The translations under genes and the position numbers were made by a program. A DNA stretch of 64,000 bases, taken from positions 124,001 through 188,000 of the forward strand of contig JAQJVL010000692.1 of assembly GCA_035578905.1 (NCBI GenBank), read 5' to 3'. The notes beneath the pieces are model-generated. The model had not been told where the DNA came from and made no database searches. It saw only the letters and a list, made by a program, of their open reading frames with translations. The DNA comes from Stictocephala bisonia. Lineage: Eukaryota; Arthropoda; Insecta; Hemiptera; Membracidae. Below, piece after piece: positions 35,797 through 46,682 of the stretch. The first letter of the stretch is position 1; each line of letters opens with the position of its first letter.

Positions 35797-36567
35797 TGCC
35801 AGCGCTGCCTTGCGGCCTGCCGCTCAACTACGGTGTACTAGCGCGCGAAATTCAAACTTTTTGACATACTTTTCACCATTAGACCTGGGCTTCTTATAGA
35901 GTTTGTATTCATTGGCTCAATATACCTGTCTATTATTAAATCAGAAGTATTAAACAAAATTCAAAATTAATAAGTGACTAAAAAATTTTTTATCAAAATT
36001 TATATAGTATATATTCAACTATTTTCATTGATCAAATCATCTGTTATATATTTTTTTTAAACATATGATCTATTAATTAATTTATATTTTTTTTAAACTA
36101 TTTATGTTGTCAAATGTTTGGGAATGGCTTTAGATTGTAAGCCGAAATATAACATTTTTTTTAAAAAACTAAGTGATGTGAGCGCGCGAAATTCAAACTT
36201 TTTGACAGACTTTTCACCATTAGACCTGGGCTTCTTATAGAGTTTGTATTCATTGGCTCAATATACCAGTCTATTATTAAATCAGAAGTATTAAATAAAA
36301 TTCAAAATTAATAAGTGACTAAAAAATGTATTATCAAAATTTATTTATCAAAAATTATCAAAATTATCAAAATTTATATAGTATATATTCAACTATTTTC
36401 ATTGATCAAATCATCTGTTATATATTTTTTTTTAAACATATGATCTATTAATTAATTTATATTTTTTTAAAACTATTTATGTTGTCAAATGTTTGAGAAT
36501 GGCTTTAGATTGTAAGCCGAAATATAACATTTTTTTAAAAAACTAAGTGATGTGTAGCTTTTTAAAC
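35797..36567 (-). repeat. Right terminal inverted repeat of the P-type element (with internal duplication)
   Basis: Reverse complement of 29764-30045 plus 30438-30572. It holds a GC-richer inner block (TGCCTTGCGGCCTGCCGCTC) and an AT-rich outer block. The outer block occurs twice in tandem, each copy beginning GCGCGAAATTCAAACTTTTT. Confidence 0.8.
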
Positions 36568-36768
36568 CAAAATAGTAATGAAACACCATCACGAAAAATA
36601 CATACCGACAAGAATTAATAATATTATAATACCAGAGGACTTTAACATACATATTTTTAACAATAAAAAAGAAAGTAGAGAATTCAAAAATTTAATTAGG
36701 ACTCATGGTTTCAGTTACTTATTTGATTTCCCTCCTGGACACTACTGAAAACTGTATTGATAATTTTC
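36568..36768 (+). mobile_element. LINE D fragment, 3' continuation (endonuclease)
   Basis: Resumes the endonuclease with EDFNIHIFNNKKESREF and LIRTHGFSYLFDFPP, equivalent to the GDFN region of LINE endonucleases. It ends where the 3' tail of LINE C starts. A close relative of this stretch occurs at 46588-46682. Confidence 0.65.
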
Positions 36769-36936
36769 TCTAATTCAAATTCAAATGGTTTATTGCCTTT
36801 CAACAATTTTACATGTAATCGACATTGTCAGCTTATATTTAAAGGTAAAACTAAAATTCATACATGTACAACATTGCTTATTATACGACTTATTCCTACT
36901 GTAATATAAGTTACTGTGATTAAAGCTTAATTTCTT

Positions 36937-37118
36937 TTAAAATTTAAGGTCATTGACATTACTCATAAAAAAATCATTAATAGTATAAAACTCACAATTT
37001 TTTAGCCAGGTGTCAAGGACATGTTTAAATTTATTAATATTAACAGTGGTTGCTGCCAGTGGTAATCTATTAAACATTTTAATGCTTAGATATTTAAAAC
37101 TATTGCGGGTAATTGATA
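36937..37118 (-). pseudogene. LINE C ORF2, C-terminal end
   Basis: ITRNSFKYLSIKMFNRLP and KFKHVLDTWLKNCEFYTI match the conserved end of jockey-group ORF2 proteins and finish at a stop at 36937. The frame continues the 39862-40585 segment across the hAT element: the 8-bp target duplication ATCTAGTG is shared by both edges. Confidence 0.85.
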
Positions 37119-37126
37119 ATCTAGTG

Positions 37127-39861
37127 CAGGGGTTCCCAACCGGTGGTACGCGTACCACTAGTGGTACGTGGGAAGATTTCAGGTGGTACGCATCACAGTT
37201 TAGTGGAACACATCACCACTAAACAGCATAAGCCGCTAGACGCTAGACTGATGCGGCGTAGTGGCCGTGTAACTCCCCTCCTTCCTCCCGACACCCACTC
37301 TCCCCCCCCCTCTACTTTGACTCGCTCCACCTGTCGTTCCGCTCCGCCAGCTGCGCGATAGCCAGTTTGAGTCCAGCAGTCGGAGCGTTCACATCGAAGA
37401 GAACGTCAATAACAGTGGTGATTGGTGATTAGGTGAATAGACATTGGTTTCCACGCTTTATTCACCGTCATAACTGTTGTTTGTGATTTTTTGTACTTCC
37501 ATTATAAGCTATGAAGCGGTTTCTGGTGAATCCTGGGACTTCAAAGGACAGTGTTAAGAAACCTAAACCACAGGCCAAGCGTAAGTATGATGAAAGCTAC
37601 TTACAGTATGGTTTTATTGTCAAGTCCGGCACAGAAAACAGCGACAATCCCATTCCTCAGTGTGTTGTTTGTTTTGAAACACTTTCGAACCAAAGCATGA
37701 AGCCTTCACTGCTGAAGCGTCACCAAAGCACAAAGCACTCTGATTTGGTTGGTAAGCCGATAGAATTCTTTAAAAGAAAATCTACTTTTTTCAAGAAAGA
37801 AAATAAATGCATGACAAACTTTGTAAATACTGATACTAACTTATTAAAGGCGTCCTACCTTGCTAGTTATAGGATTGCAAAAGATGGAAAGCCTCACACA
37901 ATAGGTGAAACCCTTGTACTTCCGGCCGCTGTGGATATGGTCCAAGCTGTATTAGGAGAAAAGGCAGCCACAGAAATGAAAAAAATACCATTGTCAAACA
38001 ACACAGTAAGGAGACGAATTGCCGATATGTCTTCCAATATTGAAGAACAATTGTGTTTAAAACTACAAAAATGCACATATTTTGCACTTCAAGTTGACGA
38101 AAGCACCGACATAGCAAATTTAGCACAGCTACTAGTATTTGTACGATTTGATTTTCATAACGAAGTTATAGAAGAGTTTTTGTTCTGCAAACCACTTGAA
38201 TCAAACACAACAGCGGAAGTAATTTTTAACACGATTAATGAGTATTTGATCAAAATCGGCATTCCTTGGTCAAAGTGTATAGGTTTATGCACTGATGGAG
38301 CTAAAGCTATGTCTGGCAAATTGACAGGGCTAGCAGCAAGAGTAAAGGAAGTTGCTCCTGAATGCCGAAGTACACATTGTGTTATCCACCGGGAAGCATT
38401 GGCTGCTAAAGGCATGCCAGAAAGTTTAACCTCCGTTCTGACAGATGCAGTGAAAGTAATAAACTTCATAAAGGCAAGGGCTTTAAATTCACGATTATTC
38501 TCCTTGATATGTGAAGATATGGGTGGCAAGTTCAAAACTCTTCTCTTACACACGGAAGTGAGATGGTTGTCTCGTGGGAAAATTTTCACTCGTCTATTCG
38601 AACTAAGGTCAGAAGTTCTGATGCTTCTGACTGAAAAGAACAGTGATATGAAGAACTTGTTTTGTAATGAAGAATGGCTCTCAAGATTGGCATATTTAGC
38701 AGATATTTTTTACCTGCTCAACACGCTGAACATGAGTCTTCAGGGAGCAAACACAACCGTCTTTACAGTCAATGACAAAATAAACAGCTTCAAGAAAAAG
38801 TTGGTCCTTTTTTGTTCGAATGTACAGAATAAGAATGTATCAGCATTTTCTACACTGTCATCATTTTTAGAGGAAAATGATATCCATCCAAAACAAGATG
38901 TGTTTGATGATATAATTCATCACTTGAAAAGTCTTCAAGAGAGTTTTGATAAATATTTCTTTGAAGATTATTCAGAACTTGACTGGATTAGAAATCCTTT
39001 TGCAGGAAACTCACCAAATGAAATGGAACTACAAGAAAGATTTATTGATTTATCCGAAGACAGTTCAGTGAAAGATGTTTTTAAAGAGAAATCATTAATC
39101 GACTTCTGGATCGAGTGTAAAACTGACTATCCAATGCTCTTCCAGAGAGCCATGCTGTTTCTTATGCCTTTTGTCACCAGCTACTTGTGTGAGAGTGGTT
39201 TTTCTGAACTTTTGTACTTGAAAAACAAATATAGAAACAAACTATCATGTGTAGAAGAGGATTTAAGAATAAAATTAAGTTCAATAACTCCTGACTTTGA
39301 CTCATTACTTACAGGCAAACAGCAACAAGGATCACATTAATCAAAATACTCTTTTTTGATCTGTTTTCTTTTTTATTGTACCAAGAATAAAAATGACTAT
39401 GCATTTATGTAAGAATTTAATAAAACTGTAATTTGGATACTTTTAGTTTTTTTCATTTTCCTAAAATTATTGAAAACTGAATTGAAAAATTAATTACAGT
39501 TATTTTTAATAAATAGGCCAACATTTTTATTACTTATCTAGTAACAACCAAACCAATAGTATTAATAAAACTGTAATTTTGTTAATTTAAGGTTTTTTTT
39601 GTTCTAAAACTATTGAAAAATAAATTAATATTGAATATAGGTCTACATTTTTATTGGGTACTTATCTAGTAAAAATCAAACCAATAAATAAAATATATGT
39701 TTCTGATAAAAATGTTACAGTATCAACATTTTAAAAGACAAAGGACTCTCTAGAACTCTACCCCCCCCCCCCCACTAATACCGGACAAGGTGATGGTGGT
39801 ACTCAAAAATCTAAAAAAATCATTAGGTGGTACGAGGTTGCTAAAACGTTGGGAACCCCTG
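37127..39861 (+). mobile_element. Intact hAT transposon with 8-bp target duplication
   Basis: The terminal inverted repeats are CAGGGGTTCCCAAC at both ends. The direct duplications are ATCTAGTG at 37119-37126 and 39862-39869. Length is 2735 bp. Subterminal GGTGGTACG motifs recur near both ends. The element contains one uninterrupted transposase ORF (37511-39340) and splits ORF2 of LINE C. Perfect duplications and an open ORF suggest recent movement. Confidence 0.95.
37511..39340 (+). CDS. hAT transposase (Charlie/ZBED-like), intact, 609 residues
   Basis: A cut-and-paste transposase that would act in the nucleus on the element's own ends. A BED-type zinc finger sits at residues 51-76 (C51, C54, H71, H76). 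The RNase H-like core has its first Asp at D196 (FALQVDEST) and its second at D262 (CTDGAKAMSG). The LHTEVRWLSRG block (about residue 345) belongs to the hAT insertion domain. The C-terminal hATC dimerisation region holds YLCESGFSEL, whose E561 is the likely third catalytic residue. The length of about 600 residues is normal for the group, which includes vertebrate Charlie elements and proteins such as SCAND3 and ZBED5. The start is the first ATG after about 380 bp of leader. Nothing essential seems missing. Activity is inferred, not shown. Confidence 0.95.
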   Translation: MKRFLVNPGTSKDSVKKPKPQAKRKYDESYLQYGFIVKSGTENSDNPIPQCVVCFETLSNQSMKPSLLKRHQSTKHSDLVGKPIEFFKRKSTFFKKENKCMTNFVNTDTNLLKASYLASYRIAKDGKPHTIGETLVLPAAVDMVQAVLGEKAATEMKKIPLSNNTVRRRIADMSSNIEEQLCLKLQKCTYFALQVDESTDIANLAQLLVFVRFDFHNEVIEEFLFCKPLESNTTAEVIFNTINEYLIKIGIPWSKCIGLCTDGAKAMSGKLTGLAARVKEVAPECRSTHCVIHREALAAKGMPESLTSVLTDAVKVINFIKARALNSRLFSLICEDMGGKFKTLLLHTEVRWLSRGKIFTRLFELRSEVLMLLTEKNSDMKNLFCNEEWLSRLAYLADIFYLLNTLNMSLQGANTTVFTVNDKINSFKKKLVLFCSNVQNKNVSAFSTLSSFLEENDIHPKQDVFDDIIHHLKSLQESFDKYFFEDYSELDWIRNPFAGNSPNEMELQERFIDLSEDSSVKDVFKEKSLIDFWIECKTDYPMLFQRAMLFLMPFVTSYLCESGFSELLYLKNKYRNKLSCVEEDLRIKLSSITPDFDSLLTGKQQQGSH

Positions 39862-42532
39862 ATCTAGTGTGTGGCAAGGATAAACAATGTATATTTCTGG
39901 TATTATGTGAATGTGTATCAGATCTAAAACTAAGATTATCAATATTTTCCTTGACATACATTAAACAGGTAAAAATATATAATGATGGTATTGTCATTAT
40001 TCTAAGCTTTTTAAAGTGGGTTCTACAAGACTCTGAGGGCCCAAGCCCCGCAATGCATCTGATAGCTTTTTTCTGCCACTTGAAAACTGAAAGAGCACCA
40101 CTAGCGTTACCCCATAATATCACTCCATATTGCAAGTGAGTATGGAAAAATGCGTAGTAAAAATAAAGCATTAGATCCATATTTACATTGTTTTTTAACT
40201 TGTGCAAGAGAAAAGTCACCCTAGCTAGTCTACCACACAGAAAATTAATATGAGTACTCCAAGAGAGTTTCTGATCAATGTAAATGCCCAGAAGCTTTAC
40301 ACTGTTGTTATTCTTGTTTAATACTTTAGAGTTAAAAAGTAAATTTTCTGTTTTAGTGTTATTTATTTGTAAGTTATTAGCCTGACACCATTTCTCAGCT
40401 ATGATTTTCATGGAATTATTCACACTAAGCACACTTTGTACATTACATCCAGAAGTCACAAAAGTGGTGTCGTCAGCATACAAAATTGTCTTACAAGGCA
40501 TATAATCAGCAAGATCATTTATAAAGACAATGAAAAGAAAAGGTCCTAACACTGAACCCTGAGGCACACCCACCTTTATAGGCAACAGATTAGATCTAGT
40601 CCGTTAGAATAGACCAGCTGATACCTATTGCTTAGATATGATTTTAAAAGATGAAGAGACCCCTCTGCCACTCCATAATATGATAGCTTGCTAATCAGTA
40701 TATTGTGAGAAACAGAGTCAAACGCTCTGCACAGATCTATAAGTGTAGCACATGTAATTAGTTTGTTATAGAATGAGTCATAAACATTTTCCACCAAATC
40801 AAGAAGAGCTTTAATAGTAGACAGACCGGGACGGAAACCATATTGATTTTCATTAATAAGATTATTCCTTTCAAAATAAGAGTATATTTGTTTATGGAGG
40901 CACAGTTCAAATATCTTAGAAAAAATCGGAACCAACGATATAGGCCTGTAATTTTTTGGGTTCATTTTATCACCCTTTTTATAAATTGGAATGGTTACAG
41001 ATATTTTAAGGCATTCAGGAAAGACTGACTCTTCAATCATCCTATTAAAAAGCAAATATAATGGCTCAATAAAGAAAGGGGCAATCTTTTTTATAATGTA
41101 GTTAGATAATCCATAGAAATCTTCTGCTCTTGAGTTACTACGTTTATTTATTGATTCGATTATATCTGTATGTTTGATTACTGACCATTCAAACGTAGTA
41201 CTAATAGGTTTCATTAAAGATAATAGAGTAGCATGAGAAATAGGTATATCATTATTGCTTTTCAGTTTAGATGCAAGACTAACAAAAAATGTGTTTAAAA
41301 CATCTGGGCTTATTGGAATTGGTATACTGTCATTAACCTTTGTATTTGTTTCATTTTTTATTATGTGCCAGGCTGCTTTACATTTATTCTTAGCATTAAG
41401 AATAAAATCTTCATTCACTTTAAACTTTGCAAGTTTTATTTCTTTTTTGTATATATTTCTTATTCTGGTATATTGTAATTTATGTTGTTCACTTATATTT
41501 ACTCTACCTTTAGAAATAAGTAGCATTAAACGTATGTTCTCAAGTTTTTTTGTGTACCATTTGGCACTGTTCTGTGGTTCTCTAGAATAAGATTCATTTT
41601 TTCTTTTTAAAATTACTGGGCAGCTTGTTACAAAATGGTCCACCACTGATTTCATAAATATATCAAAAGATCTATCTACATATATTTCAGAAAATATCAA
41701 TCCGGGCCAATTTACAGTTACTAGGTTACTCAGTAAGTTACTCAATGTTTTATCATTTACAAGTCTAATCTGAATATATTGTTTTTGAGAAAATTTAAAA
41801 AAATTGTCTTTAACCATAAGCCCTCATGATCTGATGATATACCTAAGTTAATCACACCTACTTCAACACTTTCTTTATGTACATTGCTTATTATGTTATC
41901 AATACATGCTAGAGGTAGTAGGGTTTTCATTGAGACAGTAGCAATTGAAAGATTTTAAGATGTTTTTCAACTCATTAATGCTTTTATGTTTCTTTCTTAT
42001 ATCTAAGTTAATATCACCAGTTATGTAAATCGTGTGGTTTTTAAATCTGGTAATAAAAGTAAGGAGATTCAATTTTTTCAATAAATATTTCTTCTTTTGA
42101 GGACGGTATTCTATATACTGATATGATAATTACTTTTTGCAACTTAATTTTAATTGCTGCTGCCTCAAAGACCTTTTCAGTACAAAATCTTTTTATATCA
42201 ATTATAGAGAATTTTAAATTTTTATTTTTGTTAATATAAATTGAAACACCACCTCTTATACTACTTAAACGACAGAAACTAGATGCATGTTCATAGCCAA
42301 ATGGTACAAAAAGATCAATAGTTGAATCTCTCAACCAGTGTTCATTCACACACACAACAGAAAAGTTCAATTTATCCAAGCAATATTGTAACTCATTAAG
42401 TTTGCTTTGTATTGATTGAATGTTTATGTGAAGCAATACAAAATCATTTTGGTCAGAATTAGAAGTAAAACTTACTGGAAAATCTATCTTATTTTTTAAC
42501 TTATCTATTTTAGAGGACTTATCACTAAACAA
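39862..42532 (-). pseudogene. LINE C ORF2: endonuclease and reverse transcriptase, split and frameshifted
   Basis: Endonuclease: 42532 down to about 41900, with FVLLHINIQSIQSKLNEL, VVCVNEHWL, IRGGVSIYI and (after a frameshift at about 42055) ITGDINLD. Reverse transcriptase: 40576-41817 with VTIPIYKKGD, NYRPISLVPIFSKIFE, NQYGFRPGLSTIKAL and TLIDLCRAFDSVSH. A frameshift near 40585 leads to VGVPQGSVLGPFLF and ILYADDTTF (catalytic YADD intact). The thumb and C-terminus (HLQYGVILWGN) run to the hAT insertion at 39861 and resume at 37118. The protein nicks target DNA and reverse-transcribes the element RNA. All catalytic blocks are visible, so damage is limited to the frameshifts and the hAT insertion. 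Confidence 0.85.
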
Positions 42533-44933
42533 CCTTCTGCTAAAAAAGGTGCATTGCTGCTAGAAGAGTTTTCAATTAGATTTAGTTTATCAGCCAAGGG
42601 TAAAGAAAATGATTCATTTAAATCATGGCCAGTCTCTTCATTTTGTTCTATGTAAGTGGAGGAACAAATAGCAGCTTGATTCTTGTGGAGACATTCACTT
42701 GCATTGTGGATAGCCTCACTGACACAAACACTCGTAACTACAGTTGATTCATTGGTGGGAAGTGAGACTGAGGTAGGTGTTGTTGACTCCGCCTTGTGAA
42801 ACTTATTTGAAGTTGTTGAAATCTCTTTGTGCTGCTGAAGAGTATTTTCCACCAGCTGGAGGATTTCAAATGCCACAAATTTTTTCCCTCTTCGATTAAT
42901 GTGCAGGCCATGTCTGGTTTGATAGGACCTTTGAAGTAAGTAAAGGTCAAGAAGTTGAATATATGGATTAGCGTACACAATATCTCTAATTCCATTATTT
43001 ATATCTCTAATTAAAATATTTTTAGGGTCATCCTCCCACAAGTCATAACGGTAGGGAATTGTTGACAAGATTAAATTTGTTTTTTCAAATATTCTTACTT
43101 TTTCTTTAATAAAGTGGAGCATCTTCTCAACTGAGAGTCTCTCTTTATTGATTGTGAGGTTAGACACATTATTACAACCACCAATTAGGACCAAACAGTC
43201 ATTTCTGGTGTATTTATTCAGCTCCATCTCTCTCATGGCAGCAGAAAAAACAGCTTCCATAGGAGCTCCAGGCTGGACATGCCCGAACACCTGTGTTACA
43301 TCATCTGTGGTGTTAAGGTATGACATAATATCACTCCCTTGACTATCAGACATCAGGGTAATTTTGTGAACATACTTTCCTCTGATATTTGGCTGTTTAA
43401 TACGAAACTTCTCTGAGGCTATTCCTTTATCAATCTGCTTAACCATTTCAAGGGAGTTTTTGTTTTTCTTTTTCGTGTAGTTATTTTTATTAGGAATAAG
43501 AGTTAAGTGAGAGTTAACTGCACCTATAAGTTCTTTGTTGTTTTCCCAAAATAGTTTTGTTTCGTTACTAAGAAAATTAATGGCTGTTTGAAGACGTTTT
43601 TGTAAGGTTTTATTACAGTCATTAGGATATTCTGTGTAAGGGTTTCTTATCATTTCTTTTATTTTTAGAACCTCATCAGTTTCATTTTTAAGTGTTTCAT
43701 TGCACATCATTAATTTAGAAACTTCAGCAGTCTTCTCTTCCAATTCCTTTTCTAAATACTTAATTCTCTGTGTTAGCAGCCGAAGGTTATTGTGTGAAAC
43801 TTCCTCTTTATGTCCAATAAAAAAGTTCTCTTCCAAGAGTGAAAATATTGCCTCTTTGTTCAGTTTATTATGCTGTAAAAATAAATAAGCTAAAACAGAC
43901 CTTTTCTTTATCAAATCATTTCCGTGTGGGGCAACCCCCCTAAAATTACACATATCTAATTCTCCTATAGTCAAGAAGTTGACCAGAAGCTACTCAACAG
44001 TCATTATTACATAAATACCACAGTCGTAACTGTTTATTTGCTGAGCACACTCTAACACAATCAGTTTTGGCTCAACAAGTTGAGGGCCTAAATAGGTTGT
44101 AAGTTTTTTCATAACAATTTTTGCATGTTGTATGTTATGATTCCCACTGGAGTCAAGATAATAGAATGTGCTTTCTTGCATAATTAATACAAGCAAACTC
44201 CAATGACTTCCACCATTTTTATCAAGTTCTTGAGCATCATTGGAATAATTAAGTATTTTTTATTTTTTAAGTCCAAACAATCCAAGAAATGATTGTAATC
44301 ATGAACAGATTTTAAAGCTTGACTAATTATAGGATTAAATATATGAAAGCATGCATCTAACTTTAACTTATCTGTAAGCATCTCAAAATATTTGTGTATT
44401 GTATTGTCAGTTAGCCATTCATCTCCTAACAATTCACTACATGTGGACAATAAAATAAAACTAATATCAGTTTGAGTCATAACAGATGCACTTTTATCTG
44501 ATACTTTTTTATTTAGTGGTTCTCTAGTTGACTGTTCTTCTGATAGCAGGATAGAATTACTTAGACTCATATTTGAAGTTTCTGAGTCAGATTTTATCAT
44601 ATTTTTACTCTTAATCAAACGATTATAGGAGCTAAACTCTTTTGCTGCTCTATAGAGTGCAGATGCATAACTTTCCTTATATTTTTTTGCAACTGTGTCT
44701 ACCGAATATTTTATTTTCTTTTCTTTAAAAGAATAAATATTTGATTTATTTATAACTGCTGTTTCATTTGTTTCAAAAAATATTACTTCATATTTAATGG
44801 CATTCTTATGCGTTAATTTATCAATATGTGTTACTTTTGCTGGCCAAGTTGGATAGCCCTTGATTTTAGCAAAAACAATATCATTTATGCAGAAATTACT
44901 TTTCCCATTATTTTCACTAATTGGAGAAAACAT
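42505..44933 (-). pseudogene. LINE C ORF1: PWWP, SENP8/Ulp1-like peptidase, coiled coil, SGNH esterase
   Basis: About 809 codons, read as 44184-44933, 43990-44196 and 42505-43974. Residues 14-75 look like a PWWP domain (FCINDIVFAKIKGYPTWPAKV). From about residue 165 a C48 cysteine peptidase of the SENP8 type follows: DEWLTDNTIHKYF, then after one frameshift near 44240 GGSHWSLLV (His), FYYLDSSGN (Asp) and CAQQINSYDCGIYVI (Gln and Cys). One TAG at 43990 interrupts the frame, which then continues with a coiled coil (about 43650-43790) and an SGNH hydrolase-like domain: LMSDSQGS (Ser), GHVQPGA, LIGGCNN (Asn) and RHGLHINRRGK (His; the usual Asp is His here). CR1-like ORF1 proteins with esterase domains are known. 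I do not know of this four-part arrangement. Peptidases of this family cleave ubiquitin-like proteins. That role here is inference. Confidence 0.8.
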
Positions 44934-44940
44934 TTTAAAG

Positions 44941-46019
44941 CATATATTTTATTTAATAAAAATACTGGTTCATATGTTCAATGATAAAAATGCATTCAAC
45001 GATAAATTGTGATTTGCTATAAGGTTAACTGCCAAGGAAAATTATTTCATTCATTGCAGATAACACTGAGTATGACAACAGTAGCAAGCAGCCAGGTCCA
45101 GCTGTTCACTCCCACTCAGCTGCTTGTCAGCTGGAGTTGTCTCTAACAGCTGTTGTATAGTAGCACTAGCTTTGATCAATCCTGAAATTTGCAGTATCCT
45201 GTTTGTTCATTGAACAACTACATTGCTCATGTTAATGTTAAGCACTTCCTGTGTAATTCAATATTGCTAACAGTTTGCAAACACAAATATACTCCTGTTA
45301 CAATCAAACATTGATTTCAAGTGTTTTGAAACAGTTGAAAATGTATAGGCCTTAACTTAGTCTGTAAAGATTACATTCAATATAAAGTTCACAGCTTTCA
45401 AAAATCACAGATCACCATGTGGGACTGAGTCAAGCAAAGTAAGTGGAATTACTAAATAACATTTTAGTTATAATTTTCAAAGAAAATTTGAGGTTTATCA
45501 TTTCTGCTAATAAGTTATACTTATCTTAAACCTATCCACTTCTGTTAATAATAAAACATTTTAAAAAACATGAACTAAACAGCAAAATTAATAACAGCAT
45601 TACACAGAAACTGCTCATTCTTCACAAGACAAGACGTGAATATATTATATTAATATCTAACCTAAATTTTAATGTTAAAGTCTTGATCACTAATCTGTCT
45701 GATCAAGATACTCAACTTCTTAAACTGGAAAATAATGTAAATTATAATAGTAAAAACACATTTTTCTTTTTATAGACATTTAAATACTGTATAGGTGAGT
45801 TAGAGAGGGCTTCTTGGTCCTACCTTCATCTGGTAAAATAAGACGAACCTTTTTTCTTTTTATTTTTCAGACAACAACAATAATTTTAAGAATTATATAC
45901 CTGATGAAAGCTGGTTTAATGTTTATATATCAAATGTAGAAGATATAAGTTTGATATTTTTTTAAACGTATTTTCTTATTATTTTAATGTTTGTTTTCCT
46001 AAAGTAAAATGTAGGCAAC
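44941..46019. other. Probable LINE C 5' UTR and unassigned sequence
   Basis: 45040-45200 is GC-balanced and adjoins LINE C ORF1, so it may be its internal promoter region. From 45420 to 46000 the sequence is AT-rich with nothing recognised. Confidence 0.4.
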
Positions 46020-46190
46020 CAAACAAAACAAATGGATAGATATCAGCCGAATTGATAAACGCTAAAGAGGAAATTACTTTTATGTCTAAAAATGATAGAA
46101 TTATTAAAACACCAGAATTGAAAGTACTCATTCAGAATAAGAGAAAAGAGTATTTTAAAAAGGTTTTTAAATCTACTGGTGGCAAGTGAC
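46020..46190 (+). mobile_element. LINE fragment (linker between endonuclease and RT)
   Basis: Reads AKEEITFMSKNDRIIKTPEL and RKEYFKKVFKST, the basic linker typical of jockey-group ORF2. Both ends are abrupt. No other domain is attached. Confidence 0.5.
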
Positions 46191-46587
46191 GGCTAGCCGT
46201 CACCTGGACACACCTGCGGTTATTAATTTATTATAACGCATAGCGGTAACGTAGCGATACGATCGTGGTGGCACTGGAAACATAAGATCATAATCTGATG
46301 TCAGATGACTGATGTTTCACGTCTAAGCTATTTCAGTATTGAAATTAAACAAAACATTCATTTTCTGACTTCATGCCATTATTTTTGTTTGAACGCTATG
46401 AATTGAGTGTTCGTTTTCTAGCAATCATCAATATGATTGTGTTTTACATGCTATTTTAGTAGAATTATATCACTGTTGTTGTGTAACTAATTTTTGACAA
46501 GTAATACACTTCTATGTAATAAATTTATTATTTTTTATTTGTTTAGGCCTGTAACTTTGAACTGAAGGAAAGTGTATCTATCACCAT
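46191..46587. other. Unassigned sequence
   Basis: AT-rich with a GC-balanced patch at 46190-46290. No ORF or repeat recognised. Confidence 0.4.
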
Positions 46588-46682
46588 AGTGAATTCAAAA
46601 ATTTAATTAGGAGTCATGGTTTCAGTTACTTAGTTGATTTCCCTCCTAGAGTACATACACTACTGAAAACTGTATTGATAAT
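46588..46682 (+). mobile_element. LINE endonuclease fragment, close relative of LINE D
   Basis: Near-identical to 36685-36768 (EFKNLIRSHGFSYLVDFPPR). It stops exactly where the piggyBac fragment PB6 begins. Confidence 0.65.

Larger units (their letters stand above)
29764..36567 (+). mobile_element. P-element-like transposon with very long terminal inverted repeats
   Basis: The two ends are inverted copies starting GTTTAAAAAGCTACACATCA. On the left the repeat runs about 29764-30045 and 30438-30572, interrupted by a hairpin insert. On the right it runs about 35797-36567, partly present twice. A P-type transposase lies between them on the plus strand (30617-33729), followed by a 1.9-kb tandem array. 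The insertion splits LINE D inside its endonuclease region. No clear 8-bp target duplication was found. The right end has an internal duplication of about 340-390 bp (35850-36180 against 36183-36567). Confidence 0.8.
36769..44940 (-). mobile_element. LINE C: non-LTR retrotransposon with PWWP-peptidase-esterase ORF1
   Basis: Nearly full-length on the minus strand. ORF1 is at 42505-44933 and ORF2 at 39862-42532, with its C-terminus at 36937-37118 beyond a hAT insertion. The 3' tail is made of AATTTG-type short repeats at about 36769-36785. ORF1 and ORF2 overlap by about 28 bp. Apart from the hAT insertion there are few disruptions (one frameshift and one stop in ORF1, two or three frameshifts in ORF2), so the copy is fairly young. 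The likely 5' UTR lies above 44940. Confidence 0.85.

Noticed and set aside
35632..35899. Three overlapping ORFs in a GC-rich patch
   Set aside because: The patch is the inner part of the P-type element's right inverted repeat. The frames are short, overlapping and without family signal.
29756..36576. An 8-bp target duplication for the P-type element
   Set aside because: The bases flanking the two inverted ends do not match, so no duplication can be claimed.
42738..43888. Short ORFs on both strands over LINE C ORF1
   Set aside because: Shadows of the 489-codon frame, without motifs of their own.
43990..44933. PWWP and SENP8-like sequence as a host gene
   Set aside because: It is in frame (apart from one stop) with the LINE ORF1 esterase and directly precedes ORF2 on the same strand, so it is better explained as part of the retrotransposon.
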